64,000 bases of DNA from Lamellibrachia satsuma (GCA_033239005.1 BSQZ01000011.1:2919001-2983000); one strand, 5' to 3'; counted from the first letter of the stretch, positions 49,853 through 61,959 are shown. Translations and numbers: made by a program. Notes: generated by a model not told the origin, from the sequence alone.

Positions 49853-50149
49853 ATGAAATCTGAAGAAGAACAGTACATCTCCACATGGAATCAGTTGCTA
49901 TGCTCAGATGCAGCACCGGAAGACGCCCGATGCACTCCAGCAGACGTCAGTCAAAAGAGAGTATCTTCAAACAGCCAGTCTCCCACTGGGTCTCCAACCT
50001 GTGGATGTGTTGCTTCAGTCAGTCTGGTGAAACAGAGTTGTGATGATTACCAAGTCTTACAAGGTATACATTATGACGGGGAACTAGAAACATCTCTACA
50101 TAAAGATACAGAATATGTAATTTACAGAAACGCCTTCATATCTACGAGG
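49853..50149 (+). CDS. C2H2 zinc-finger protein, N-terminal exon
   Basis: Opens ATGAAATCTGAAGAAGAACA (MKSEEEQYISTWNQLL) shortly after an acceptor-like TTTTCAG, and gives 99 codons rich in Ser, Asp and Cys, with no zinc finger of its own. It ends at AGG/GTTAGT in phase 0, which can join in phase 0 to exon 2 at 50693. Long zinc-finger arrays are usually preceded by such separate N-terminal exons. The short acidic N-terminus might be a regulatory region; no KRAB, SCAN or BTB motif is seen. Confidence 0.6.
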
Positions 50150-50692
50150 GTTAGTAGTTTGGTTTACACTCAGGCTTGAAGTCAACTGCATTATATCAAC
50201 TACAATACCAGTTCTATTTCTAACATACCAGTTCCATCTCTAGCGTGCCAATTCCATCTCTAACATACCATTTCCAAAATTCCACTTATTTGTTTGCATT
50301 ATGTACCATGATATGCAGAAATTAAGTAAGGCTACTCTAAAACAGATGCTATTTTTTTGCATTGATATTTGTGGTTGTTCAGTTCACATACTGATATTTA
50401 GATATTGAATTGGTATTTTGGAGATGGAATTGGGATTTGTATGAACAATTGGTTTGGAATTGATATAATGCTATTGGCCCCAAGTATGGTGTCTTCCATA
50501 CTAATCAGTGAGCCTAAGTATTTGCACTTTGGCACCAGTTCAGTCTCACCAATCTGTACTGTACCATTCAGATATCATATTTGACTTCACTTCATTACTA
50601 ATGAGTAAAATACTATTGTTTTTTAATAAACATTTTAACACTAAGATAAGAAACATTGTTCTGATGTTCATAAAGGTCTGAGAAGCATAAAG
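50150..50692. other. Intron of the zinc-finger gene
   Basis: Contains a short tandem CCAGTTCCATCTCTAAC-like repeat (50205-50275). Otherwise plain. Confidence 0.5.
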
Positions 50693-52489
50693 TCTGAAGA
50701 ACACCCAGCAGAGATACATTCTCAAGAAGGATTTCTTCTGTTTAAAAAGACGTGTCACCAAAAGAACAGATTAACAGCAGATTACAGCAAGCCACACATC
50801 CAAGTGAATTCAGAGAATGTTGAATCTGATGACTGTAAGAGCAACAGCGGAGAGATAAGAAAGTGGGTAGTGTGTGGGGGAGGTTTGTTGAAAGAGGTCT
50901 TGAAAGTGGAACACACAGATTTGTCGGTACAAACACCAAACGATTCAAGTGAGAACATTGGTCAAAAAGAACAATACAACGATGGGAGTATCTCAGAAGT
51001 CAGTGTAACATGCACAAAAGTGACTCCAATCATTAGCTCTGCATGTACAGTGCAATTCATGCAACCCAGTCCCTCTAAAGGCCTTGAAATAACTAACACA
51101 GTTAGTGGCATTGAAATAACTAACACAGGTGAGAAGCAAAATTCTTGTACCTCATATGAAAAGTTCCTTGCAGACTTAAAACTGAAACCAAGTCAAAGGG
51201 TTCCCACCTGTACTTGTTCTATGTGTGGAAAATCATTTGCAACATCCAGTAACCTTATGACTCATCAAACGATTCACACATGTGTGAAGCCGTACGGTTG
51301 TGCCATATGTGGAAAATCATTCTCAACATCCAGTTACCTTAAGACTCATCAAAAGATTCACACATGTGTGAAGCTGCACACTTGTGCCACATGTGGAAAA
51401 TCATTCGCCACATCCAGTAAACTTAAGTCTCATCAAAAGATTCACACAGGTGTGAAGCCGTACACTTGTGCCACGTGTGGAAAATCATTCATCAAATCTG
51501 GAAACCATAAGACTCATCAAAAGATGCACACAGTTGTGAAGCCGTACACTTGTGCCACATGTGGAAAATCATTCACCACATCTGCAAACCTTAAGACTCA
51601 TCAAAATATTCACATGGGTGTGAAGCCGTACACTTGTGCCACATGTCGAAAATCATTCTCCACGTCCAGTTACTTTAAGATTCATCAAAAGATTCACACA
51701 GATGTAAATCTGTACACTTGTGCCACATGTGGAAAATCATTCTCAACATCCAGTTACCTTAAGACTCATCAAAAGATTCACACAGGTGTAAATCTGTACA
51801 CTTGTGCCACATGTGGAAAATCATTCACCACATCCAGTGTCCTTAAGTCTCATCAAAACATTCACACAGGTGTGAAGCCGTACACTTGTACCACATGTGG
51901 AAAATCATTCACCAAATCTGGAAACCTTAAGAGTCATCAGAGTATTCACACAGGTATGAAGCTACACACTTGTGCCACATGTGGAAAATCATACATCACA
52001 TCCAGTAACCTTAAGACTCATCAAAAGGTTCACGTGGGTGTGAAGCCGTACACTTGTGCCATATGTAGAAAATCATTCTCAACGTCCAATTACTTTAAGA
52101 TTCATCAAAAGATTCACACAGGTGTGAAAACATACACTTGTGCCACCTGTGGAAAATCATTCATCACATCCAGTAACCTTAAGACTCATGAAAGGATTCA
52201 CACAGGTGTGAAGCCGTACACATGTGCTACATGTGGAAAATCATTCACAGTATCTGGAAACCTTAGGACTCATAACAGAATTCACACAGGTGTGAAACCG
52301 TACACTTGTTCTACATGTGGAAAATCATTCATCACATCCAGTATCCTTAAGACTCATCAAAAGGTTCACACGGGTGTGAAGCCGTACACTTGTGCCACAT
52401 GTGGAAAATCATTCACAACGTCCGGCAACCTTAAGCAGCATCAAATGCTTCACACAGGTGTGAAGGTGTACACTTGTGCCACATATTGA
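50693..52489 (+). CDS. C2H2 zinc-finger protein, 15-finger array
   Basis: Exon 2 is open from about 50693 (SEEHPAEIHS...). A GTG at 50804 is not a start. A linker of about 170 residues precedes fifteen consecutive C2H2 fingers, each of the form TCATCGKSF-x-TS-x-NLKTHQKIH. Linkers are almost all TGVKPY rather than the textbook TGEKPY. Fingers 2-6 and 7-11 match position by position, including a G-to-R change (CRKSF) in both 6 and 11, showing a five-finger block duplication. Such tandem arrays normally bind DNA, with specificity set by helix residues; the targets are unknown. The frame ends at TGA (52487-52489), where finger 16 should begin (CATY then stop). Confidence 0.88.
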   Translation, partial: SEEHPAEIHSQEGFLLFKKTCHQKNRLTADYSKPHIQVNSENVESDDCKSNSGEIRKWVVCGGGLLKEVLKVEHTDLSVQTPNDSSENIGQKEQYNDGSISEVSVTCTKVTPIISSACTVQFMQPSPSKGLEITNTVSGIEITNTGEKQNSCTSYEKFLADLKLKPSQRVPTCTCSMCGKSFATSSNLMTHQTIHTCVKPYGCAICGKSFSTSSYLKTHQKIHTCVKLHTCATCGKSFATSSKLKSHQKIHTGVKPYTCATCGKSFIKSGNHKTHQKMHTVVKPYTCATCGKSFTTSANLKTHQNIHMGVKPYTCATCRKSFSTSSYFKIHQKIHTDVNLYTCATCGKSFSTSSYLKTHQKIHTGVNLYTCATCGKSFTTSSVLKSHQNIHTGVKPYTCTTCGKSFTKSGNLKSHQSIHTGMKLHTCATCGKSYITSSNLKTHQKVHVGVKPYTCAICRKSFSTSNYFKIHQKIHTGVKTYTCATCGKSFITSSNLKTHERIHTGVKPYTCATCGKSFTVSGNLRTHNRIHTGVKPYTCSTCGKSFITSSILKTHQKVHTGVKPYTCATCGKSFTTSGNLKQHQMLHTGVKVYTCATY

Positions 52490-52960
52490 ACATCATTCAA
52501 AACCTCCGGTAACCTTAAGGCTCATGAACAAATCCAGATGTGAAGGCTTACATTTGTTCTATGCGTGGAAAATCGTTCTCAAGCTCCAGTGCCATTTCTC
52601 ATCATAAACGAATTCATAATGGTTTGAAGCCATTCACTTGTGCCATATGTGGAACTTCATTCAAAACCTCTGGTAACCTTAATGCGCATAAAAAAAATCA
52701 CACAGGTGTCAAGACATACACTTGTTCTATGTGTGGAAAATCATTGATAAGACGTTACTCCCTCAAGTTATATGAAGGAATTCACACAGGTACGAAACCT
52801 TACATATGTTCAACATGTGGAAAATCATTCTCATATCCCAGTTCCTATGTTAAACATCAACGCATTCACATTCGTATGAAACCTTAGATTTGTTCAACAT
52901 GTGGAAAATCATTCTTAGATCCCAGTTCCATGGTAAACATAAACGGATTCATACAGGTGT
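52490..52960 (+). pseudogene. Decayed C-terminal fingers of the zinc-finger gene
   Basis: After the stop the finger pattern continues. A four-base deletion in the linker after finger 16 shifts the frame, and fingers 17-20 then read open (52540-52887), but with a lost cysteine (CSMRGKSF) and a lost histidine (LKLYEGIH). A TAG at 52885 cuts off a 21st degenerate finger. The array was once longer and has been trimmed by a premature stop. Confidence 0.85.
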
Positions 52961-53406
52961 GAAGCAGTAGACTTGATTTATGTGTGGAAGATTGTTCAAA
53001 AAGTCCAATAAGTAAGATTTGTGAAAAGAGGTGGAAAATTTGTCACAGTCTAAATTTCAAGTTTCTGTGAATTCAAAGCGTTTAATGAAGGAATGTTACT
53101 CGCTACATGGGATGTTCACCTTTGTAACTGGCTGCATAGAATTAAAGTGTGTTTTAGGAAATGGCTTCAGTATTTGTCCAGTGTTCTTCATATGTTTTCT
53201 GTAGTTGTCTGATATAGTTTGAATAACGTTTGTTCAACGTACTAAAGGGGTACTAAGATTTATTGAATCGCCCTATGTTGGATATTTGTGTTACTATACA
53301 GCGACTGGAGCCCCTGTGGCATAGGTATCAGGAACTACTAGCGACCACGACCGTAACACATTGACCTGTTCCCATCCCAAGAGGTGCCCCTATAATTACC
53401 ATGTCG

Positions 53407-53408
<2 letters not shown>
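52961..53408. other. Probable 3' flank of the zinc-finger gene
   Basis: No coding region. No clear AATAAA signal was found within reach. Confidence 0.35.

Positions 53409-53467
<59 letters not shown>
53409..53467. repeat. (TA)n microsatellite
   Basis: Pure TA run of about 30 units directly before the third copy of the dispersed repeat. Confidence 0.95.
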
Positions 53468-53471
<4 letters not shown>

Positions 53472-53530
53472 ATATTATATATTAGGCATGGCAGCTGGAA
53501 CGTTATACGAACAGACAAAAAGAGAGCGTA

Positions 53531-54060
53531 GGGTCAATGGTGAGGAAGTACCAACTAAAATCACGCACGCAAGCTAAACTTAGCTTTTCCGCTAAACGTG
53601 TCCACTTGAAAACGACGGGAACTGCAGATGGCGCTGCAGATATGTTTGCCAGAAAGCACTACGAATCACGAGGTGCGAGATATCCGCAGTTCTACTTTCG
53701 CGACGACAACAGCCGTAATACCAGTGGAAAGAAGGACACGGTAACCAAGAACGAGGATAAGCGACAGGGGAGGCTTCCATGTGACAAGATCTTATTATTC
53801 TCCTAGGTTCCTTAATCTGATTCGCTCTCTATGTATCGTGATCTTCTGCCACTCTCCTACGTTTGGCTGTCAACATCTGAACGTTCGAGATAGATATCTC
53901 TTAAAATAGTTCCCCATCTTTATTTTGGTCTTCCTCGTCGCCTTCTACCTAGTATTATGAACTTCTCTTTGCTCTCTTTGTCAAAATTTCCCCACTCATT
54001 ATGTGGGCTCTCCGTCGTTGTTTGCTCCCACATACCTTCTTATTCAAGTGTTTCGGACGT
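53531..54060. mobile_element. Dispersed repeat, copy C (left part only)
   Basis: Same orientation as copy A, from GTAGGGTCAAT through GTGTTTCGGACGTG, then diverges into a G-run. The short open frame (MFARKHYESRGARY...) is shared with copy A (44580-44730), with mostly non-silent differences. Confidence 0.88.
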
Positions 54061-55686
54061 GTTCTCTTAAAGGGGGGGGGGGTGAAGCACTCGAACAACC
54101 ATAGCCCAAACATAATAGCATACCATTTACAGTATATATCACTCTTATATGATGGGCGCAACGCCACGGTAATTTTGTAATATCCTTTTTAACTCTGCGA
54201 TTATCTTCGCTGGGCGGCGCCATATTGCTCTGCGGGGGGCTCAGTGGCAGAGTGGTTTGAGTACGAGCTCCTGGCACCGCGTTCACACAGTAAAAACCTC
54301 TCGGAAAAACGGCCGAAACGCATGGAAAATCGAATAAAAAGAAAACTGGTGTGCACTGGATGGCTCCTGGATATATCAACTAGTACTACAAATGCAAGGA
54401 AAAAACTTTTGATCGACTTCCGAGGAAGAATTTGCAGCGGAAAAGGTGGTTGCAAATGCGGAAATTGCCGTGTCCGCCAGGCGCAGGCTCTGCGAGTGAC
54501 CACTTTTCCGATGCAGATTACAAGACAAAAGACTATGTGATGAGCATGCACAGACGGTGAGCATCAAGATGTCATTCTTGGTCAAAGACACCGTTCCATC
54601 TGAGATCTTTTTTTTCGCATATGACCATGCATCTACAGACTATTCTGCGACAAGGAAACGTCGGATATCAGAGGACAGAGCGATGCGTAGGAAGCGACGA
54701 GCCGAAACCAGGTTAGTAAATTGGATTACCGTTACCATTGTGACTTATCACTACGATTACAATATAGTTCCACCCCAATAAGCACAGCAGTGCTTCAACG
54801 TCAGCATATATATGACCCACAGTAAATCGAAATGTATGAATACAATAAAGTGCGAGTAATTGTTAATAGTTTGATATAATTACGAGTGTTTTCCAATCCG
54901 GCGATTTATTTTCGACGTGATCAGACGTACCGTCAATACGTGGGTGGCCGTATTCAAAACAATAACAATAACTCAGTAAGTGCTACAGGATATACTGCAG
55001 CCTTATAACATGGGCCATGGCGTATGTACTAGGCAACATTATTCAAGAAAATAATTTGATATTATTTATTGACAGTCATAATAAGTCTCATACTGTGTTC
55101 TAAATGCCTAGAGAGCAAGCGGCAAGCGTAAGGATAAGCATCGGGGGGGGGGGGGGGGTTAGATGCATGGGAGAAACACGACCAAAAGACAGTATAGACT
55201 ATAGTGCAACAGAAGCCTACTGTTGCTGTTTACATTTCAAATTCTTTATGGAAATATTTCAAATATACAAATACTTTCATTGTGATTAAGTGCAAATGCA
55301 GTTACAAAAACTTGTTAAAAGTATTTAAATATTTAAGTAAAATGCATTTCACCCATGCAATGTCTAGCTGGAAAGGAAACTAACTACGGCATCGTCATCT
55401 ACCCAGTTGAACACTGTCAGATTACATGTCTGCTTTCTATAATGACACTTTACAATTTCTGTCTGAATTCTTGTGACTTGACAATAAGGCAAAATTATAT
55501 AAAATTAATTTGCTTTATTGATCAGATTAAACCCCACTTGTAATAACCGGAAGTTCATAGAGATGTATTAATTACATTTTATTCTAAGTCGACTGATAAC
55601 ACTGTAATGAATATCATGGGGGAGGGGGCAACTGTCGGCAACCCACAATAGTATTAGTACAAGCTGTACATATGAAGGAAGTATAT
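54061..55686. other. Intergenic; possible tRNA-like head near 54239
   Basis: At 54234-54297 there is GGGGCTCAGTGGCAGAGTGG, whose TGGCAGAGTGG fits a Pol III A box; the expected B box is degenerate (GCGTTCACACAG). Two short frames near 54244-54590 lack known domains. A G-run lies at 55143-55157. Confidence 0.35.
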
Positions 55687-55849
55687 CAGGCATGGGGTCA
55701 ATTCCAACTTGCAAAAAATCAATTCCAACTGTTAAAATGCTAGGCTAAAGAAAAATTCAAATCCAATTCGTTTTAAAACAGTTTTATTTGTCACGTGTGC
55801 ACAATCATATTTAATTAGATATGATTAAAAAAATTATTGTTCGTTAAAT

Positions 55850-55907
<58 letters not shown>

Positions 55908-56242
55908 CAGGTTTGCCATAAAAAAACTTTAAAATGGCATCCAGCCATTTCATATGTACTTTCTGCTGCGACACCTCTCCTGGATTTTTGCATACAAAAC
56001 CAGACATTTTGGACAGCCCTGGACAGTTGGGTCATTAATCTGAGTTTTGAACAGTTTCCCCTGTTTATATCGGGTCCAGGTCATTTGCCCCCCTTCCGGA
56101 CATTTGCCCCTTTGTCACTTGCCCCCCAGACATTAGCCCCTTGCCTTATTCAAAATCTGGACATTTGCCCTCTGTCCGTAGCTTCTGGATTATTTGTAAG
56201 TTTTTTTTTAAGAAATGTTTTTTTAACTTCTGAACATGAATT

Positions 56243-56354
<112 letters not shown>

Positions 56355-56579
56355 CCCTAATTGCAATTAATGTTCTTTTTGTCAGATCAGCCAAGTAAAT
56401 TACTTTATGTAGTTGGAGATGATCCTGTAATCAAAGGATTATCTTTATTGCAATTGTGGAAGAAGCCAGTGACATTAGGACCTGGACATGTTAGGACAAT
56501 TGATGATATTTGAAAAAAGCCATCTCAACAAGGTTTCTTTTGAATTGCATTTACCATGGAGAGTTGGAGTGACTCCATT

Positions 56580-57060
56580 TTCCTATAAAACTGGATGCAC
56601 AAGCCAGAGTTGTCAGAATTCACTTATAACTTCACCATGGAAATTACTACTAGCATTTGAGGTCAGAAGCTATGTTTTGAGTGTCATTCCTACACCAAGA
56701 AGGGGGACCAACAAGATTACTCTTCATTGGGAGTGAAGCCAGCGTCGATCCTGATCATGCAAGGGTGCTGTTGTCACTGATCTGATCTCCAGATCCAGAA
56801 TGTGATCAACAAGACTGCCTGCAACCATGATGGTGACACGGCACAGATAGAAGCTGCCAAGGTCCGTGAGGACCTGAAAACTAAGCCAGCTAATACCAGG
56901 GGCACTCCAAACCAGTTGATCTCTGACTCGTTACTGTCCACCACTGTTTGTGGAAGCATTACCCCAAGAACCCATCTTCAACCACTGATCTGACTATCAA
57001 TGATACCTGGAAGACAACTGGTGACAAAATCATCTCATACACACTCCAGGGGATAGGCCA
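56580..57060 (+). pseudogene. FLYWCH/MULE-like protein remnant
   Basis: One frame reads INKTACNHDGDTAQIEAAKV, then REDLKTKPANTRGTPNQLIS. After a frame change, TDLTINDTWKTTGD follows. H-x-H-like start, a helix, and TR-x-TPNQ followed by DL-x-I-x-x-W-x-x-T fit the region between a FLYWCH zinc finger and a MULE-type transposase in invertebrate FLYWCH proteins. It is short and split, so it is an eroded remnant carried within the hAT-type element. Confidence 0.45.
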
Positions 57061-58072
57061 TTGCATTAGGCTAAAGTGACTTCGACTTTTCATTGAATGT
57101 TATGTTATTGTAGTAATAATGATAAAAATGCAAACTGATTTTCACTTGTCAACTATCATAGAAAAAAGGGACAGATGTCCGGGGGGGGGGGGAGCAAATA
57201 TACTAGGAGGCAGATTTATATCGCTATCAGTTGTGGTATCATTGATATTTCATCAAATTTACTGGAAAGTTTGAGTCTTCAACATCCTAATCTCCACAAT
57301 GTATTCTCCATGGGGACATTTTTAATTACTACAAAGGGCAAACCCTACAGCCACATGTAACAGCATTGTACAGGTGACCAGTAACATGTTTAGTATGGGA
57401 AACTTGTGGGCTGAACATTAGGCTCGGATAAACAAGGGGCTGCATTCAAGTGGGGCAAGCTTCCTCTCTCACACAAAGGGAGCAGGCAGGTGCCCTTAAT
57501 TAGCAATCTCTGTAAATAAACCTTGTACACTGAGAAAGAAAATGAGGCCTGAATGGTCTGATTCTGGTTTTACTGTCTGTTACAGTTACTTAGTATTTCT
57601 TTTTGATGCAAATGCTTGATTATATTGTTCTTGGTCACAATGTTTCAATACCAGAGTAGACAGTGTCTATGCTGTAATGTTGACAACTTCCTGGCTGTTA
57701 CCAGATTCAGGGTGACATGCTAATAGCAGACAAATATGATTTTAAAAGTAATATAAGTAAATATAAGGGTAAATATTAACAGTATCAAGTCAATAATTCC
57801 AACAAAATCAATTCCAATAAAAAAAAATTCTGAGAAAAAAGAAAAATTCCAATAAAAATTCCAATTCCAGAACTAGAATTGAGGGTCAGTTCCAATTCCG
57901 GAATGGAATTGACCACATGCCTGAAGTATATTCATGACAATATTTTGTCTCTGTGTACTACAGCAACAGTCATGAACAGTATAATTGAATTGAAACAAGC
58001 TTATGTCTGTGGGGCTTTTGTCCATGCACCATACTATCTAGCAGATGCTTTCAGTATAATACCTAATAATTA

Positions 58073-58082
58073 TATATATATT

Positions 58083-58165
<83 letters not shown>
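58073..58165. repeat. (TA)n microsatellite
   Basis: TA run followed by a short TGTGTGCG tail. Confidence 0.95.
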
Positions 58166-58734
58166 GTGTGGGCAAGTATGTGTGTGTGCGTGCAGCATTT
58201 ATAAAGTAAAGATGTCACAAGCATAGATCTGCATTTGGTCCAATAACAATATTCATGCAATATGTTATCTAAATCGAGTGTCAGATATAAAATAAGGAAC
58301 CCCATAGAAAGTGTACCTATGGGTCCATATTTTGTTATGGAATTTGGACCCCTTATAAAATTTTGACCTCCCTGGCCCATTGAAAACAGTACAATGTTGA
58401 TTAGATAATATGATGCACTTTGGAGCTAGGATGCTACAATTTTGGTTGCATGCGTTTGGTTATGTTACCAGTGGCATTCGTCAAACTAACCAAACATATT
58501 CATTAAAAACATTAAGAGATCAGTGAAAGACACATTGGTTGAATTAACATGGCTCCATAGGGAAAATGCTTTTACCTGTGGTTGATTAATTTATACATTC
58601 TATATGACACTGGCACTCTTATATTCTAAAAATAATATATACAAGAGAGAGTTTCTCACATTGTGATTCATTTTTATTATGCAAAAGATGAATTTTGTAA
58701 AATGTTCAAGTCACTGTATGTGTAATCTTTTCAG
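58166..58734. other. Non-coding, nothing recognised
   Basis: AT-rich sequence, plausibly intron of whatever gene the exon at 58735 belongs to. Confidence 0.35.
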
Positions 58735-59058
58735 ATGAAGGATTCACCATTGGCTCGTACAAGTACAGGTACTAGTTTTGAAGCATCCAGCATTACGGGT
58801 GATGCCGTCAATCTTTACATTACGGATGTCACCTTTAGTGCCATCACTGCTACTACTGCTGTGGCACCACATACAACTGATGCTGAAATGCAAATCGATC
58901 CGGTAACGATATTTCAAGTGCGACACTTCGCGAATGCTGCTGTTGTCACGGATGACATTATTGCACCAATGAACGTTGATCATGACTACTCCTATGTGAC
59001 GCTTCCATCAGATTCAGTGAGAATAAAGACATTTGTGCAGATGATGCACACTATGTGA
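58735..59058 (+). CDS. Candidate terminal exon, unknown protein
   Basis: Preceded by a good acceptor (CTTTTCAG). Reads 107 codons rich in Thr, Ala, Asp and Val (GDAVNLYITDVTFSAITATT..., then QVRHFANAAVVTDDIIAPMN), with no known motif and no cysteines. An AATAAA occurs at about 60013. No partner exon could be joined. It may belong to a gene 3' of the hAT element or be fortuitous. Confidence 0.35.
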   Translation: MKDSPLARTSTGTSFEASSITGDAVNLYITDVTFSAITATTAVAPHTTDAEMQIDPVTIFQVRHFANAAVVTDDIIAPMNVDHDYSYVTLPSDSVRIKTFVQMMHTM

Positions 59059-59304
59059 TAACAGCAACATAACCGAGGGTGACTCAAGCAGCTCCGACAC
59101 CTATGAGAAAGAGCAGAAGTTTGTAATTTGTGAGAAAAACTTATGTCACTTTTCTGCACCTGCCACACACCAAACAGCCATAAACTGTGACACAGGTTGT
59201 ACTCATGTCTGATCTATCAGCCAAGGTCTTTCGGATACTGGGGTGTCTGTCAGGAAAGTGTGCTGATTTCTACCCCTGGATGAGTGAAAGGTGAATTGAA
59301 TATG

Positions 59305-59790
59305 TTAGGTGTACATGTACTATCAGTCAGAATAAGTAGTGTATTGGTGTATATTTAGTGCCAGTAGTGTATTGGAACAGAAGGTTGGTGTGCAAGTACT
59401 ATCAGTCAGAACAAGTAGTGTATTGATACATATGATTAGTGTATATTTACTGTCAGTACAAGTAGTGTATTTGGTAGAGAATGAGACGCTTGGTTTACAT
59501 TTGCTGTCGGTAGGAACAAGTAGTAGATTCAGTCAGAACAAGTATTATAGTGGATACACATGATTGGTGTACATTTACTGTCAGAAGAAGTAGTGAAATG
59601 GTGCAGATTCCAGAATGAGATCATTGGTGTACATTTACTGTTGGTAGGAACAAGTAGTGTATTGGTATGCATGATTGGTGTACGTTTACTGTCAGTCAGA
59701 ACAAGTAATATTGTTACACGTGATTGGTGTACATTTACTGTCCAATCAAAACAAATAGTCTATTGCCATTGGTACAGATGATGATGGTGA
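59305..59790. repeat. Degenerate ~50-60-bp tandem repeat
   Basis: GATTGGTGTACATTTACTGT, then CAG-TCAGAACAAGTAGTGTATTGG-like units, about eight times with variable length. Open frames over it are by-products. Confidence 0.75.
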
Positions 59791-60252
59791 AACAGTTGAA
59801 ATGCCTTGGCTTTATAAAGATTAATTATTTCCTAAGCTAAACTACCAGTATATTTGATATGTTGTGGCATAATAATGATGTGTGTAACTGTGATATCCAT
59901 GTTCCAGGTTGTATTTCCCGGTGGTAGAAGTCACTGTTTCTAGTCAATGTTTAGTCTTGGTTTCAGTCGTTCTAGTTAGCCTTATTTCTTTGGTAATTGT
60001 TTTTCTATGTGAATAAACTGTTGATATATTTTATGTTGGTCTCAATATAAATGAAATTGTGTGTAGTGATATGCAAGATGCTGCAGGTAACATTTTTGTT
60101 GACAGAAGTGGGATATGGATAAGAAGGCATTCACATCATTCAGTTATTAATATTTTAGTGGGATTTTTTTTAGTTTTCCAGTTTGTTTTTTGACCTGCTG
60201 CATACTGTGGGTGCCTCACAATTTGTCTATATCAGACTATCAGTACACTCAC

Positions 60253-60369
60253 CTGTGTCAGGTCAATCTCCATAGCTAAACTTTCCATCAATTCAATTCG
60301 GTTCAGAATAGACATCACAGATCCTTCCCACATCGCAGGATGGGATTACTTGTCTTGCCTTTCCTGAGC
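60253..60369 (-). CDS. First coding exon of a minus-strand gene
   Basis: 117-bp minus-strand exon with a textbook acceptor (TATATTTCAG) and donor (CAG/GTGAGT). In phase 0 it holds an in-frame TAA, then ATG at 60333, giving MWEGSVMSILNRIELMESLA and MEIDLTQ up to the donor. The stop before ATG supports a real start, with 5' UTR in the same exon. A CpG-rich upstream exon region (60914-61500) fits the promoter. Downstream exons were not identified, so the product is unknown. Confidence 0.6.
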
Positions 60370-60913
60370 CTGAAATATAATTTGTCAGGGTTAGTTGATA
60401 GCATTAATTCCATAATTACCATAATAGTTGCAAAACTGTGAACATTACATACTGTCAGTAGTTAATTATTGTTATTTAAATGATTACATTGCACCAAACA
60501 ACAAGGTGTTATGGTGTGCTACAGAGAGGGGTGATTACAAGTACGAATATTAACGTAATCATGATTACAGTAATTATTGCAATCACAATTACTAATGTAG
60601 TCATGATTACAATCATTATTACAATCACGATTACGGTAACATTTAAGAATATATATATATATATATATATTCACATAATGAATTAAATAAACTCTCATGT
60701 TATTATTGTCATCAATGTTATTCAACACAAAATCAAACACAATATTAAAATACAGTCACGGTACACTTCATTAGATTAGATACAAAATAAAGTGAAAAGC
60801 CTGCTTGCATTGCCATTGTAGTTCGGACCTCGCCCTCGGGCTAGGTAAAAGAAATATGCAGAAAAAATATGATTATTAAAGTGGCAATGATTCGATAACA
60901 ATTGAATTACTGA
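60370..60913. other. Probable intron of the minus-strand gene
   Basis: Holds a short region of alternating TAATCATGATTACA words (60540-60640) and a small TA run (60651-60670). No coding region. Confidence 0.4.
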
Positions 60914-61500
60914 CCTGCTAGCTATAGGGCGAATCAATGAGTCGGCACGCAAATCATGCAATGACAGCAGACCAACATGTAGCACCGCTCTGTTTGTGCA
61001 TATCACTACAAAATCATCGTCTTCGCCTTCGTACGGTGATGCAAGCACCAACGCGGTCGGGCACACAGTGCTGCATAGCCATAGGCATAGGCATAGCCAT
61101 AGCCATAGCCTAGCTAGCCCTAGGCATGGTAGCTTCCTCGGCGCAGCATGATGACTCAACGTAAACGTGCGCAGACATCGGGACGCAATTTCCACAGGTT
61201 CACCACATCACATTACCTAGTCAGGAATCGCTGACAGTCTCTGTTGTAATTTTTCCTGAATCCAACGTCAACAACGTCAACGGCGAAGCCGACCTGGAGC
61301 GTGACTCGCACACTCGGTGACACTTTACGACTGTCAACGGTTGTTTCCGTGTGACATGTTGAACTAGATTCTTCGTCTGTGACTGCGGTTTCCATTTTTC
61401 CAAAGATAGACAACTAGTACGGAAGTTCAGTAAACCACTAATCGCTAGTAGTAGATCTGGTGAAACTGTCACAAGCGATGCATCCATATTGTCAACAAGT
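60914..61500 (-). other. CpG-rich probable 5' exon and promoter region
   Basis: Markedly CpG-rich island in AT-rich surroundings. On the minus strand a frame beginning MEIASRCLRTFTLSHHAAPR (61195) runs through an (ATAGCC)n hexamer tract, encoding LWLWLCLCLWL, to a donor-like AGCAG/GTCAGT (60914). A second frame (61395-61213) reads METAVTDEESSSTCHTETTV with possible donors. Either could be coding, or both could be 5' UTR spliced to 60369. Confidence 0.35.
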
Positions 61501-61958
61501 AAAAAATAGTTCCGGTATTCCGTTATCGCATATTCTCGTTGGTTAGCGTCTCGTGTGTTCGAGAAGTGTGGCGTTTTCCACGATTTTTTGCGTGTTTTAT
61601 TGTAATTTCTTTAACTTTTTTTATTTGGAACGAACAAAAACGCTATTTTGTTGACGTGTGCAAACACTTGTATATATAACAGAGACCCATATCTTTTTTT
61701 TCGCTCCAGAATGCCTATTTACGAAATAAATCGCAAAAAATCGAAACTTTACATTGATTAGATATACGCGACTCAAACCACTCGTTTCGACAACAAGATG
61801 GCGATACCCAGTGATGTATTTTGTCGATTTTTGTCTCGAACAAAATCAGTTTTTCAGTTTATCTCATAAATTAGCAGGTATCTGTCACCATTAATGCATA
61901 GTTAGATAATTTATATTTAAATATACGGCATAACACAAAATTGCTTCAGTTCCCCTTT
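61501..61958. other. Non-coding, AT-rich
   Basis: Nothing recognised. ACAAGATGGCGATACCC (61794) resembles the AAGATGGCG motif of vertebrate promoters. Confidence 0.3.
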
Positions 61959-61959
61959 A

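Noticed and set aside
49180..50470. Another hAT pair of ends (GGTCAATTC at 49180, GAATTGATAT near 50460)
   Set aside because: Words resemble the 55687 element's termini, but no matching TSD was found and a coding exon lies between them.
50804..50806. GTG as the start of the zinc-finger protein
   Set aside because: The frame is open upstream and an acceptor at 50692 joins it in phase to an ATG-bearing exon.
54234..54300. Functional tRNA gene
   Set aside because: The A box fits but the B box is degenerate and no cloverleaf closes; at most a SINE head.
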